DNA from: CS3-C152 sp964347025
GTDB taxonomy: Archaea; Aenigmatarchaeota; Aenigmatarchaeia; QMZP01; QMZT01
Assembly: GCA_964347025.1 (NCBI GenBank)
Contig: CAYFWU010000006.1
Location: 1-53,610 of the forward strand
Direction: 5' to 3'
Length of the DNA stretch: 53,610 nt
A model generated the notes under the pieces. The model was not told the origin of the DNA, ran no database searches, and saw only the letters and a list, made by a program, of their open reading frames with translations. A program made the position numbers and the translations under genes. This document shows, piece after piece, positions 42,501 to 49,982 of this stretch (the first letter of the stretch is position 1; every line of letters begins with the position of its first letter).

Positions 42501-44722
42501 TTGGATGCGTCACAGCATGTTGTAATTCCGTTGTTGTAATCGGTTGATGGGGAATCTGCACCCGCGGTTTCAGTTGTTCTGTATTCATTGTTGTCATCAC
42601 CACAGCACACGCTTGCAGCTGTTTCGCCCCCTAGGTTCCAGTAACCTGAACCGACTATCGCGTTGCATGCGGCTTGCGCATCATCCCCACCCTGCCAAGT
42701 CCCTGAGGAGTTGCAGTAGGCCCTGTCAGGGATTGCAGGGTCGGATACCTGACCTGAAGCCTTGCAGACATCCGTATAACCATAACCACTGTAGGCACAA
42801 TCATTGTCCGCATCGCAACAAGATGTGGTATCGTCCTTATAGTTTGCAGGGGCGTCCGTGCCACCTGCCTCGTTGATAACGTATTCGCTAGCATCATCAC
42901 CGCAGCATTCGCTTGCGGCGGTTTCACCTCCCAGGTTCCATCCTATTCCGCCGTCCCCTGTCGTTACATCACAGCTCGCCACACAATAGGTTGAAGATTC
43001 GTCAGGGTTTTCCCACGTTCCTCCATCACAGTAGGAATTTCCAAAAACACCTGTTCCGTAACATGCGCCCGTGTCACGGCAGTTTCCGCCCCCGCCAACG
43101 CAATCCGTGTCTGCTGAACAGCATGCCTCCGTATCCGAACCGCAGCTTCCCTGATTTGAAGAATCATCACAAGTCCTTTTGTACTGGTTGTTATCGTCAC
43201 CACAGCAGACGGTTGGGTCAACCTCTCCTCCAAGATTCCAGTTGCCAGAACCGACTATCGCGTTGCAGGCAGAAGTGTACTCGTCTCCTCCATACCAGGT
43301 ATTGACAGCGCAGGATTCCTGACCGGTATTGCAGCACCAAGCCATGTCTGGAATTGCATCAGTGGATGCCTGGTCAGAAGCATAACATCTGTCAGGGCTC
43401 CCACCACGGCTCACGGCGCAGTCCGTGCCCGCATCACAACACGTTGTGGCGCCGTCGTTATACCCTGAAGGAAGGTCAGTCCCTCCGCCAGTTTCCGAAA
43501 TCATATATTCGCTTGCATCGTCACCGCAGCAGTTGTTTGAAGCAATTTCTCCTCCAATGTTCCAACCTATACCATCATCCCCGGATGTTATATCACAGGT
43601 AGAATCGCAGTAGCCTGAGGCTTCGTCAGGGTCTTCCCAGCTTCCGGCGTCGCAGTAGGAATTTCCAAATGTTCCAGGGCCAATACACCGGCCAGAATTT
43701 CTGCAGGCTCCGCCCTGGTCAACACATTTGCTATTAGTACTACAGCAGGCTTCGGTGTCCGAACCGCAGCTTCCCTGCGCTGAAGAATCAACACACGTCC
43801 TCTTGTACTCGTCCGCATCGTCACCACAGCACTGATCGCCAGCGGAAGAGGCCTCTCCGCCCAGCTGCCAGTAACCTGTACCCATACATGTGTTACACCT
43901 GTTTTCATTGGAATCCTGGTCATACCAAACCCCAGTGACGCAGACCCCATCATGCCTGCAAGCGGCACTGCCCTGAGAAATGGGAGGATAACATCCACCA
44001 TCATCTGCACAGTCATTCGCAGTGCTGCAGCATAGGATTCTGGTTCCAGAGCATGTGAAGGATTCAGGGGCATTTGTCCCTCCTATAGAACACCCGTCTA
44101 TCTGAATCTCGTTGTTATCATCACCGCAACATTCTGTATCACCTGCCTGAGCGTCTCCGGTGGCCTCTCCGAACAACCTCCAGTTAACGTTCCAACTATA
44201 AGGACTGGCTTCGCATGTATTACAGTGGGATTGCTGACTGTCAAGATCTTCTGCACGAGAATCACATTTGCTGGGGTCAGCCTCCGTTCCGGCCCCTGCG
44301 CAGTAGTAATCTGTGTATGTACAATAACTTCCCGGGCAGGGGTCCGGCGGTGCTCCATTTACGATAACACGTATGGTGCATCCCGAGGGGCCGTATGTAT
44401 CGCAGTTGTAATCCGTGTAAAGGCACCTGAATCCAGGGTAGCCGGTGGCGTAACGTTCCCTCAAAGTGTTGCTGTCGACGCACGCATCAGGGAAAGTCGT
44501 AATGGTAGGTGTATTCCTGCATTCGTTAATCCTTAAATTGCATCTGTCCCTTTCTCGATAGCAAACCCCTGGTATTGATGGCCAATCGCCATTATCGGTG
44601 TCCCATGCATCACAGCAGTCAGCATCCGAATCGCAATATTGCCCCAAGACCAGAGGGATGCTGGAGAAAACGATGAAAAAATAGAGCATAACAGTTAAAA
44701 TCAGAACATATGTTTTAGCCAT
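39584..44722 (-). CDS. Giant Cys-rich surface protein C with seven CCGDD repeats and a PEF-CTERM-like tail
   Basis: A 1712-residue secreted protein with a signal peptide (VLILTVMLYFFIVFSSIPLVLG). Residues ~175-810 hold seven repeats of about 100 residues, each with a WNLGGE...CCGDDxxEY core and CCDA/DC pairs. After an Ig-like module comes the ~190-residue YCGLWSDF module shared with A and B. Two bacterial-Ig-like domains (VTINSPSDGSLHNSNFLVNA; ITITIPTPDTWYTSDFTVTA) and a FN3/Ig-like region follow. The tail MPADFPGLSWFAICLLLIF plus KR end matches protein B. The many paired cysteines imply a disulfide-stabilised stalk. No enzyme motif is seen. Confidence 0.78.
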   Translation of the reverse strand: MAKTYVLILTVMLYFFIVFSSIPLVLGQYCDSDADCCDAWDTDNGDWPSIPGVCYRERDRCNLRINECRNTPTITTFPDACVDSNTLRERYATGYPGFRCLYTDYNCDTYGPSGCTIRVIVNGAPPDPCPGSYCTYTDYYCAGAGTEADPSKCDSRAEDLDSQQSHCNTCEASPYSWNVNWRLFGEATGDAQAGDTECCGDDNNEIQIDGCSIGGTNAPESFTCSGTRILCCSTANDCADDGGCYPPISQGSAACRHDGVCVTGVWYDQDSNENRCNTCMGTGYWQLGGEASSAGDQCCGDDADEYKRTCVDSSAQGSCGSDTEACCSTNSKCVDQGGACRNSGRCIGPGTFGNSYCDAGSWEDPDEASGYCDSTCDITSGDDGIGWNIGGEIASNNCCGDDASEYMISETGGGTDLPSGYNDGATTCCDAGTDCAVSRGGSPDRCYASDQASTDAIPDMAWCCNTGQESCAVNTWYGGDEYTSACNAIVGSGNWNLGGEVDPTVCCGDDNNQYKRTCDDSSNQGSCGSDTEACCSADTDCVGGGGNCRDTGACYGTGVFGNSYCDGGTWENPDESSTYCVASCDVTTGDGGIGWNLGGETAASECCGDDASEYVINEAGGTDAPANYKDDTTSCCDADNDCAYSGYGYTDVCKASGQVSDPAIPDRAYCNSSGTWQGGDDAQAACNAIVGSGYWNLGGETAASVCCGDDNNEYRTTETAGADSPSTDYNNGITTCCDASNDCTYNDVCTASGGTSAPAIPNKAYCNAGTWEGGDARSAACLAIAGPVRWNIGGEIAATVCCGDDSGEYNRSRKCDGYACTDSQSDDACCDQANDCVWQSVCYANGADHPSVTGSTCVSGVWSDTAAPTTTINPNGGDFRGQTDVDFTLTCTDTGGSNCDKNYYQIINDTDSCGTPPTDFTEGASGTLTCPFGQTCDQRICFYSTDLAGNTESVKQSSVFQFGIHPCMNKQCGEDCLVIAGICDGDWGNCYTDGGCLLDCSVPAVSPPDERRWVNSNCGRTGSYKCANDSVCSNSYTSCTPGGSSREVNGTWSSYAQPSGSYKLGDSFQITINGISNNPSGFTILTECKVDKSNGDAIYFNNWGSGNLVFSYAIQAADPEGIWTLDYCGLWSDFLGNEGWELSLNQTDFDFTVDMSSPVVTINSPSDGSLHNSNFLVNATATDTWSNIDSVVYRWESGTNGPWTPMARTTGTDFFTANFDISGLADGTYTIRVKANDTLGHEANATVDVTIDVTPPSITITIPTPDTWYTSDFTVTATVIDSIMGVDSVFYRWENSTGPGQWVLMTDNDPTWTSPFSITSVKDGLYTFRVRAIDNLGNENNESASNVGIDDELPASNVLPLPSFITDVRFNISWTGSDNESGIDCYTIQYRYNDTLSLTDWADLSVNGDTCTTQTTTEFDAEATVGAPPNRYTFYFRSIATDIAGNQEIKTTNDTKIMIFIPVLTNVYAVDTLSGFTIPNEGKTSADRIITIIAENRTPSVGILNFTLTYYNHTPGSDPMTGGITSDTRNNVYSINLTAGPYPRRTQISYWVYGERGLQDEWNPPQPYYYTFTMYDHPLANFIPKGVLHIRLGRSDIIGIEVRNIQATFDRVYLELDSEYARFVENDQQDINVSLNPQEEKIVYVRLFPSGTEGYVLNLDAQSLIADPTLDDSDNLGIIVFMPADFPGLSWFAICLLLIFSVLIYLKLVSKR
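39594..39667 (-). repeat. 74-bp repeat encoding the C-terminal anchor, copy in protein C
   Basis: Second copy of the anchor-coding repeat, at the 3' end of the neighbouring giant gene. The corresponding part of protein A is homologous but diverged. Confidence 0.85.
42300..44190 (-). repeat. Seven ~300-bp coding repeats (CCGDD modules)
   Basis: Codons for the CCGDD core recur near 44125, 43826, 43521, 43196, 42897, 42597 and 42314, a spacing of roughly 283-325 bp. The repeats alternate between two subtypes: one continuing EYKRTC with C-C-S and one continuing EYxxxE followed by T-x-CCDA. One related unit also occurs in protein B. Confidence 0.8.
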
Positions 44723-44734
44723 GATTTATTATTA

Positions 44735-45337
44735 TTATAAATTCTTTATTAAGTTAAACTTCTGCTTCCCCCACTCCACAATGAGGGCGTGGAATTCCTT
44801 GTAGATTCCGACGTCCCTCGGTAAATTTTTCTCGAAATAGTTTCGAAGGCTTTCGTAGTTCCCCTTCGTTCTTATTCCGAGGTTTCGAACGAATCTCTTC
44901 GTGTAGGCATCTATCACGAAATACGGACGTTCGCAAGCATAGAGGAGGATCGAATCGCACGTCTCGAAACCTATTCCCTTCACTTCGAGCAGTTCTTCTC
45001 TTTCCACGTTCTTCCTGAAGTTTTCAAAGCTCCCGAAATCCAAGACAAATCTAGCGAACTTCTTTAAACGTTCGGCTTTCTGTTTGTAAAACCCGGAGGG
45101 TCTTATTATTTCTTCCAGTTTTTTGGTTTCTGTAGAAAGAGTGTCTTCAGGGGAGAGTATTCTATTCTTTAGAAGGTTTTCCAAAGCCCTCTCCACGTTC
45201 CTCCAGTTCGTGTTCTGCGTTAGGATCGCGCCAACGCAAACCTCCCATTCCTTCGGCCTGAAACCCCTTATCATGGGCCACCAGTTCTGTTTTCCGTATT
45301 CTTTAAGAAGTTTTTCGTATACCTTCAGCAAGTCCAT
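44735..45337 (-). CDS. MagIII-like HhH-GPD DNA glycosylase (endonuclease III relative)
   Basis: A 200-residue base-excision glycosylase. The HhH motif is EVKGIGFETCDS; the position of the endonuclease III lysine is E125, and the catalytic aspartate D143 is kept in FVIDAYTKR. The four-cysteine iron-sulfur site of endonuclease III is absent. WEVCVGAILTQNTNWRNVERAL and IRPSGFYKQKAERL are typical of the HP0602/MagIII 3-methyladenine glycosylase group. It is likely a monofunctional glycosylase for alkylated bases. The genome thus carries two members of this superfamily in this window (see nth). Confidence 0.88.
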   Translation of the reverse strand: MDLLKVYEKLLKEYGKQNWWPMIRGFRPKEWEVCVGAILTQNTNWRNVERALENLLKNRILSPEDTLSTETKKLEEIIRPSGFYKQKAERLKKFARFVLDFGSFENFRKNVEREELLEVKGIGFETCDSILLYACERPYFVIDAYTKRFVRNLGIRTKGNYESLRNYFEKNLPRDVGIYKEFHALIVEWGKQKFNLIKNL

Positions 45338-45373
45338 GAGAATATTTTAATACCTAAAAATAAAACTTATCGC

Positions 45374-46120
45374 ATGAATGTTTCGGTCGTGGTTTTCGAT
45401 TACGGAAATACTCTCGTACTCGATCCTTTCGATAAGGTTATGAAGTTAAAGGCGAACGACTTCCAGAGAATCATAGAGAAGGAGAAATACGAGGTCAGGA
45501 GGATCAAAATCGTGAACTGCTGGACCAAGGCGAATGAGTCTGTGGAGTATCCATTCTGCGGTCATTTCTATCAGGAAATCCCCATAGTAAAAAACTTCCT
45601 GGAAAGACTTGGTGTTCTGAGAAAGGACAGGAATAGACTGGCGAATGAACTTCTTGCTGCCTACAGGGAAGGCCTGAAGATAGTTCTCAAGAAGGACAGG
45701 AGGATCAGGGGTGTTAAAGAGGTCTTGAGAGAACTGAAAAGGAGAGGGAAGAGGTTAATTGTTTTGAGTAATGACAGGGCGGACGGGGCGAGGTCTGTTT
45801 TCTCCTGGACAGGGCTTGACAGATTTTTCGAAAAGATTATTATCTCTGAAACGCTCAGAATGGAAAAGCCCGATCCCCGGATATTCAAATACCTGATCAA
45901 GATATCAGGAATGGAAAAAGATGATATAGTATACGTAGGTGATGATCCTGAGAAGGATATAAGGCCCTCGAAAGAATTGGGAATGAAATCCATATTCTTG
46001 AAACACCCCGAGAGTTTGTCGGTTCCCGGCTGGAGAAATTACAAGGTTAAGCTAGCCAAAAAACACAAGCCTGATTTTGTTATAAAAGATCTGAAAGAAC
46101 TTTTAAACATCATACACTAA
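45374..46120 (+). CDS. HAD superfamily hydrolase
   Basis: A 248-residue Rossmann-like hydrolase. Motif I is FDYGNTL with nucleophile D9; motif II is in LIVLSNDRAD; motif III is the lysine in RMEKPDPRIF; motif IV is VGDDPEKDI. The two-residue-later acid of classic phosphatases is glycine here (D-x-G-x-T), as in several HAD subgroups. An insertion of about 75 residues after motif I forms a helical cap. Substrate unknown. It is divergent from the MagIII-like gene, and its stop interlocks with that of trkH (CTAA). Confidence 0.88.
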   Translation: MNVSVVVFDYGNTLVLDPFDKVMKLKANDFQRIIEKEKYEVRRIKIVNCWTKANESVEYPFCGHFYQEIPIVKNFLERLGVLRKDRNRLANELLAAYREGLKIVLKKDRRIRGVKEVLRELKRRGKRLIVLSNDRADGARSVFSWTGLDRFFEKIIISETLRMEKPDPRIFKYLIKISGMEKDDIVYVGDDPEKDIRPSKELGMKSIFLKHPESLSVPGWRNYKVKLAKKHKPDFVIKDLKELLNIIH

Positions 46121-47514
46121 TGATTTCTCTTCCTAACGGATCTGAAAATAGAATAGAAGAGAACGAAGAATGGAAGTATTTCGAGTCTTCCCAGTAACAT
46201 GCAGATCATCAGAACGAACTTTCCTGCAGGATTAATGCCTGCTATATCTATAGTTGTCAATCCGACCGTTCCCTCGGCAGAGGCGGAAACGAAAAATGAA
46301 TCTATCGGAGCGTATCCCATAAAACTCAAAATGAGGGTGGAAACAATCAGGATCAGAATGTAAATGAAGGAGAATATCGAAATTATTGTCAGCTCCTCTT
46401 CTCTTATAATCTTACTGCCGAACTTGAAAGGCACGACAGCAGAGGAAGGATAAGAAATCTTTTTGCTGAGCCAGGAAACCGCCTTACCCAGTATTCCGAA
46501 TCTAACCAGTTTCAGTCCACCGGCTGTTGATCCAGCGAATGCACCTATTATCATAAGTATGGGCAAAAGTATCTTGGAGAGTTCTGGGTAGCTTGAGGTC
46601 AGTGTAAAACCACTTCCCGTCAGGGCTGAGAATGTCTGGAAAACCCCGATCCTGAAAGGCTCGAGGCCAGAAAGAAATGACAGAGAAACCAGCACTGAAA
46701 AAATTACTATTATTGCCCAAAACAAACGGACTTCACTGTTTTTCACATATTCCATAAACTTTCTTTTGAAGAGTTTGTCGTGGATAAAGAAAGAGGTTGC
46801 TCCCAGAACCATCATTAAAATCATAACTATTTCTATTAACGGGTTGTTGTAAGCTCCGATGGACTCGTTCTTTATAGAGAAGCCTCCGGTTGCGATGGAG
46901 GTGAACGCATGATTGAAGGAATCGAATAAAGGCATGCCGGCCAGAGAAAACAGGATAATTCCTGTAACAGTGTAAATAAGATAGATAATGAAGATTCTCT
47001 TTACAGTGGAGTAAACACCTGCCTCTATCCTATGTGAATGGCCCTCTGCCTTGTAGATGTAATAGGAAGACATCCCGGGAGAGGACATTAACAAAAGGAA
47101 AATAACAAGTATACCCACACCCCCTATCCATTGGGTGAGCGACCTCCAGAATAGGATAGGGAAGGGAAGGCTCTCTGGATTGACTGTTGTCAAACCCGTG
47201 GTTGTGAAACCTGAAACGGATTCAAAGAGCGAATCTATCGGACTGAGATGATCGAGGTAGGCTATTGAACCCAGAAGGGAAACAGTTACGAACGTTAAGC
47301 TTGCCAGAATCATTGCAGAGCTCAGGTCCAAGGGTTCCCTCTCGAATTTTTTATAGAGTGTCACGCCTATTGCAAAAGATATTACCGCTCCCAAGAGAAA
47401 GGGAATGTAAACATCCTCGGCAAAGATTACACTGACCGCTATGGGTAACAGCATCAGTATCGCCAGTATTCCCAGCATCAGGCCAAGATAAGAAAGAACT
47501 GATCTGAAATTCAT
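46117..47514 (-). CDS. trkH: TrkH-type potassium uptake protein
   Basis: A 465-residue membrane channel with four pore repeats. The selectivity-filter segments are SGFTTTGLTTV, TSIATGGFSI, SALTGSGFTL and SAEGTVGLTT, each with the expected glycine. About ten hydrophobic helices are visible. TrkH works with a cytoplasmic TrkA subunit, which is not in this window. It is convergent with the HAD gene and divergent from the anchored surface protein gene. Confidence 0.93.
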   Translation of the reverse strand: MNFRSVLSYLGLMLGILAILMLLPIAVSVIFAEDVYIPFLLGAVISFAIGVTLYKKFEREPLDLSSAMILASLTFVTVSLLGSIAYLDHLSPIDSLFESVSGFTTTGLTTVNPESLPFPILFWRSLTQWIGGVGILVIFLLLMSSPGMSSYYIYKAEGHSHRIEAGVYSTVKRIFIIYLIYTVTGIILFSLAGMPLFDSFNHAFTSIATGGFSIKNESIGAYNNPLIEIVMILMMVLGATSFFIHDKLFKRKFMEYVKNSEVRLFWAIIVIFSVLVSLSFLSGLEPFRIGVFQTFSALTGSGFTLTSSYPELSKILLPILMIIGAFAGSTAGGLKLVRFGILGKAVSWLSKKISYPSSAVVPFKFGSKIIREEELTIISIFSFIYILILIVSTLILSFMGYAPIDSFFVSASAEGTVGLTTIDIAGINPAGKFVLMICMLLGRLEILPFFVLFYSIFRSVRKRNH

Positions 47515-47587
47515 AATTTATAATGTAATTAATGCAATAATAAATTGTGTCTGAAGGGGCTCCGTGGTTTTTGAAAGGAGAATTGGT

Positions 47588-49126
47588 ATGAAGGGTTTCA
47601 TGCATGTGGTTGAGGTAATACTCGTTGTTTTACTTATCTTTTTTGTATTCGTCCAGTTCTCTGCCATACCGAGGATCTCGACTGAATGGTCCGATGTAAA
47701 GCTCAAGCTTTTGGGGAACGATTTGCTCTCGTCCCTTGAGCTCCAGGATGTAAACTGGTTCAATGAGAGCGAGGTTAGGGACGTATTCAACAGGACTATC
47801 CCAAAAAATATAATTTACAATTTAAGGTTGGAGAACGTCATGAAACCAAAAATAAGGATAGGCTGCCTTTGTGATGATACAGAATACAATCGTTTGATTT
47901 CGATTCTCTCCCCTGGTTGGTTAACGGTGAATGAAAATAACGTAACGTTCGAGGTGGTGAAGGTCGATAATCTTACGGAGATATTCAACCTTGATTTTGA
48001 TGTTTCATTTTTCTTCAGCCATCCCAACCTCACAGCGCACGAAATTCCGTTGAGGAATTTTTTAAGGTACGACAAGGGGGTGATGGAGATATTTGATCCC
48101 TTAAGAATGGATTCTGTTCAACAGAATGTTTTTGGCTTGAGGTTCAGTACACTGAATTCGAATTCGAATGCCATCGGGTTCAGTGTGGAAAGCGAGGTGA
48201 CGGACAACGATATCTACTGGATACGTAAATATTTCTATCACATCCCGAAATTATACGAAAACTTTGACAACCTTAATCAGTGGACGACGAAGTCGGGAAA
48301 CCCGGCGATAGCGATGTTCGGGGACGGGAACTCAGTTAACCTTCAGGGAACCGATTGCGGCTCGACGAATACCTGGATTTATTCAAACTACGACCAGTTC
48401 TATGAAGGCGAAATCAATCTGGATGTTTACATAGAAGAGGATGGTATATTCTATCTTAACTTCAGGCTAGACCCATCGACCGATGAAGCCTATCTGGCCT
48501 CTTTAAGCAATGATCCCTCTGTTGGGTATGATGCATTCTACAGGATGTCAGGCTCGACTCTCACCTACATCGGTCAAAATGCAAGTCACAACACATCGAA
48601 AGATGAATGGCACCACATGAAGGTGGTTGTTGAAGGGAATACCTTCAGGCTGTACAATGACGGTCTGCTGGTGGCCTCTGCCTCTGATCTTAACTACAAC
48701 AGCCCAGGATCAATAGGGATGTTCCATGAATGCGGTGAAGCGTATGTTGACAACGTAAGAATTACATTCAAGAGAGACTATAAATTCCAGAACTTCTTGA
48801 GTGCTAATGAAAACGTCACGCAACTTGACGATGATAAAGATAAAATGTTATTGTTGCAGGAAGTAAGCACCCTCCCAGCGGCAATAGTAAACTACAAAGT
48901 GCAGGACGGAAAGGGACGAACCGTCTGGCTGTCGGGAGGAGGCGATACGACTACGGAAGAGCAGAGTATCCTGATCAAATCTCTGATGGTGTGGGCGGCA
49001 GGAAATAACTATGATGTTTTAAGGGGGGATATCAGAAGGCCTGTCGTTATCCCTTTTTACAAAACCTTTAACAAAGACATGTTACAGGAAGTGAGGATCG
49101 TTCTCAGTCTCGGACACCTTTATTAA
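47588..49126 (+). CDS. Membrane-anchored surface protein with a LamG-like domain
   Basis: The N-terminus MKGFMHVVEVILVVLLIFFVFV is a signal anchor or class III-like leader. The 512-residue protein has a region of about 200 residues with N-glycosylation-type sequons. A concanavalin/LamG-like sandwich follows (about 215-395), with FRLDPSTDEAYLASL, HHMKVVVEGNTFRLYNDGLLVASASD and NSPGSIGMF, which suggests sugar binding. The C-terminal ~110 residues (LPAAIVNYKVQDGKGRTVWLSGGG) look like a glutamine-amidotransferase-like or beta-rich fold; I leave this open. The start is set at the ATG that follows a GAAAGGAG site rather than the in-frame start eight codons earlier. Confidence 0.7.
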   Translation: MKGFMHVVEVILVVLLIFFVFVQFSAIPRISTEWSDVKLKLLGNDLLSSLELQDVNWFNESEVRDVFNRTIPKNIIYNLRLENVMKPKIRIGCLCDDTEYNRLISILSPGWLTVNENNVTFEVVKVDNLTEIFNLDFDVSFFFSHPNLTAHEIPLRNFLRYDKGVMEIFDPLRMDSVQQNVFGLRFSTLNSNSNAIGFSVESEVTDNDIYWIRKYFYHIPKLYENFDNLNQWTTKSGNPAIAMFGDGNSVNLQGTDCGSTNTWIYSNYDQFYEGEINLDVYIEEDGIFYLNFRLDPSTDEAYLASLSNDPSVGYDAFYRMSGSTLTYIGQNASHNTSKDEWHHMKVVVEGNTFRLYNDGLLVASASDLNYNSPGSIGMFHECGEAYVDNVRITFKRDYKFQNFLSANENVTQLDDDKDKMLLLQEVSTLPAAIVNYKVQDGKGRTVWLSGGGDTTTEEQSILIKSLMVWAAGNNYDVLRGDIRRPVVIPFYKTFNKDMLQEVRIVLSLGHLY

Positions 49127-49135
49127 CTTTTTATT
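49127..49135 (+). promoter_or_regulatory. TATA box for aIF1A
   Basis: CTTTTTATT lies 21-29 nt upstream of the aIF1A ATG, overlapping the end of the previous gene's stop. A leaderless message is likely. Confidence 0.45.
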
Positions 49136-49155
49136 CTCTTGCCCAATATTTAATT

Positions 49156-49455
49156 ATGAAAAACAGGAACGAGGAAACAGAGGGGATAACGAGAGTGAGA
49201 ACGCCCAGAGAAAATGAAGTGATAGGAATAGTCGAGGATATGCTGGGAGGGGGAAGGTTCAGGATCAACTGCATGGACAAAAAAACAAGGATATGCAGGG
49301 TTTCTGGTAAGTTCAAGAGAAGGCAGTGGATAAGACCGGGAGATGTTGTGCTCATAAAACCCTGGGAAGTTCAGGGTGATGAGAAGGGAGACGTAATCTG
49401 GAAGTACAGGAGGGCACAGATAGACTGGCTGAAGAAAAAGGGATATCTAGAGTAA
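49156..49455 (+). CDS. eif1a: Translation initiation factor aIF1A
   Basis: A 99-residue OB-fold factor that occupies the ribosomal A site during initiation. Signatures are RVRTPRENEVIGIVEDMLGGGRF, C-x-D-x-KTRICRVSGKFKRRQWIRPGD and VIWKYRRAQIDWLKKKGYLE. It precedes the KH protein and topoisomerase VI genes, part of a gene order common in archaea. The Rio1 kinase gene often found between aIF1A and the KH gene is absent. Confidence 0.95.
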   Translation: MKNRNEETEGITRVRTPRENEVIGIVEDMLGGGRFRINCMDKKTRICRVSGKFKRRQWIRPGDVVLIKPWEVQGDEKGDVIWKYRRAQIDWLKKKGYLE

Positions 49456-49458
49456 TGC

Positions 49459-49470
49459 TTTTAAGTTTAT
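49459..49470 (+). promoter_or_regulatory. TATA-like box for the KH-top6B-top6A operon
   Basis: TTTTAAGTTTATA lies 30-41 nt upstream of the KH protein ATG, in the short AT-rich gap after aIF1A. Confidence 0.4.
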
Positions 49471-49499
49471 ACTATCTTTATTATTAAGATTGAATTGAT

Positions 49500-49982
49500 A
49501 TGAATGATTTTATAAAAATCCCTGAAAAAAGGAAAGGCGTGCTGATAGGGAAAGACGGTTCTGTAAAAAAGGAACTGGAAAAACTGACAAAAACAAAGAT
49601 AGAGGTCGATGAGGATATCGTCATAGAGGGGGAATCCCTTAACGTCATCAAGGCCAAGGATATAATAAAGGCTATAGGAAGGGGGTTCTCACCGGAAAAG
49701 GCGTTTAAACTGCTGGACGATCAGTATCAACTGGTCGTCATAAGCCTGGGGAATGAAACTGAAAAGACCATGAAAAGGTTGCTATCAAGGGTCATAGGAA
49801 GAAAGGGACTTTGTAAAAGGAGGATAGAGATGCGAACGAGAACGGACATATCAATCTACGGCAAAACCATTTCAATAATAGGCAACTGGAAGGACGTTGA
49901 AAAGGCGGAAAAGGCAATAGAAATGGTATTGGGAGGAAAGCCCCATTCATACGTATACAAATTCCTGGAGGAAAACCAATGA
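49500..49982 (+). CDS. KH-domain RNA-binding protein (Pno1/Dim2-like)
   Basis: A 160-residue protein with two KH domains. The first carries GVLIGKDGSVKKELEKLTKTKIEVD; the second carries RVIGRKGLCKRRIEMRTRTDISIYGKTISIIG. The linker RGFSPEKAFKLLDDQYQLVVI is a signature of archaeal/eukaryotic Pno1 (Dim2), a small-subunit rRNA processing factor. Its 3' end overlaps the top6B start by ATGA. Confidence 0.92.
   Translation: MNDFIKIPEKRKGVLIGKDGSVKKELEKLTKTKIEVDEDIVIEGESLNVIKAKDIIKAIGRGFSPEKAFKLLDDQYQLVVISLGNETEKTMKRLLSRVIGRKGLCKRRIEMRTRTDISIYGKTISIIGNWKDVEKAEKAIEMVLGGKPHSYVYKFLEENQ

Noticed and set aside
42154..44536. Open frames on the plus strand and in other minus frames within giant gene C
   Set aside because: The period of about 300 bp keeps several frames open. 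The products lack signal peptides, are rich in His/Arg/Ser and have no ribosome binding sites.
28244..49126. A CRISPR or phase-variation repeat array in the surface-protein island
   Set aside because: The repeats are long, coding and diverged modules, not short direct repeats with unique spacers. No cas genes, invertase genes or inverted-repeat sites were seen.
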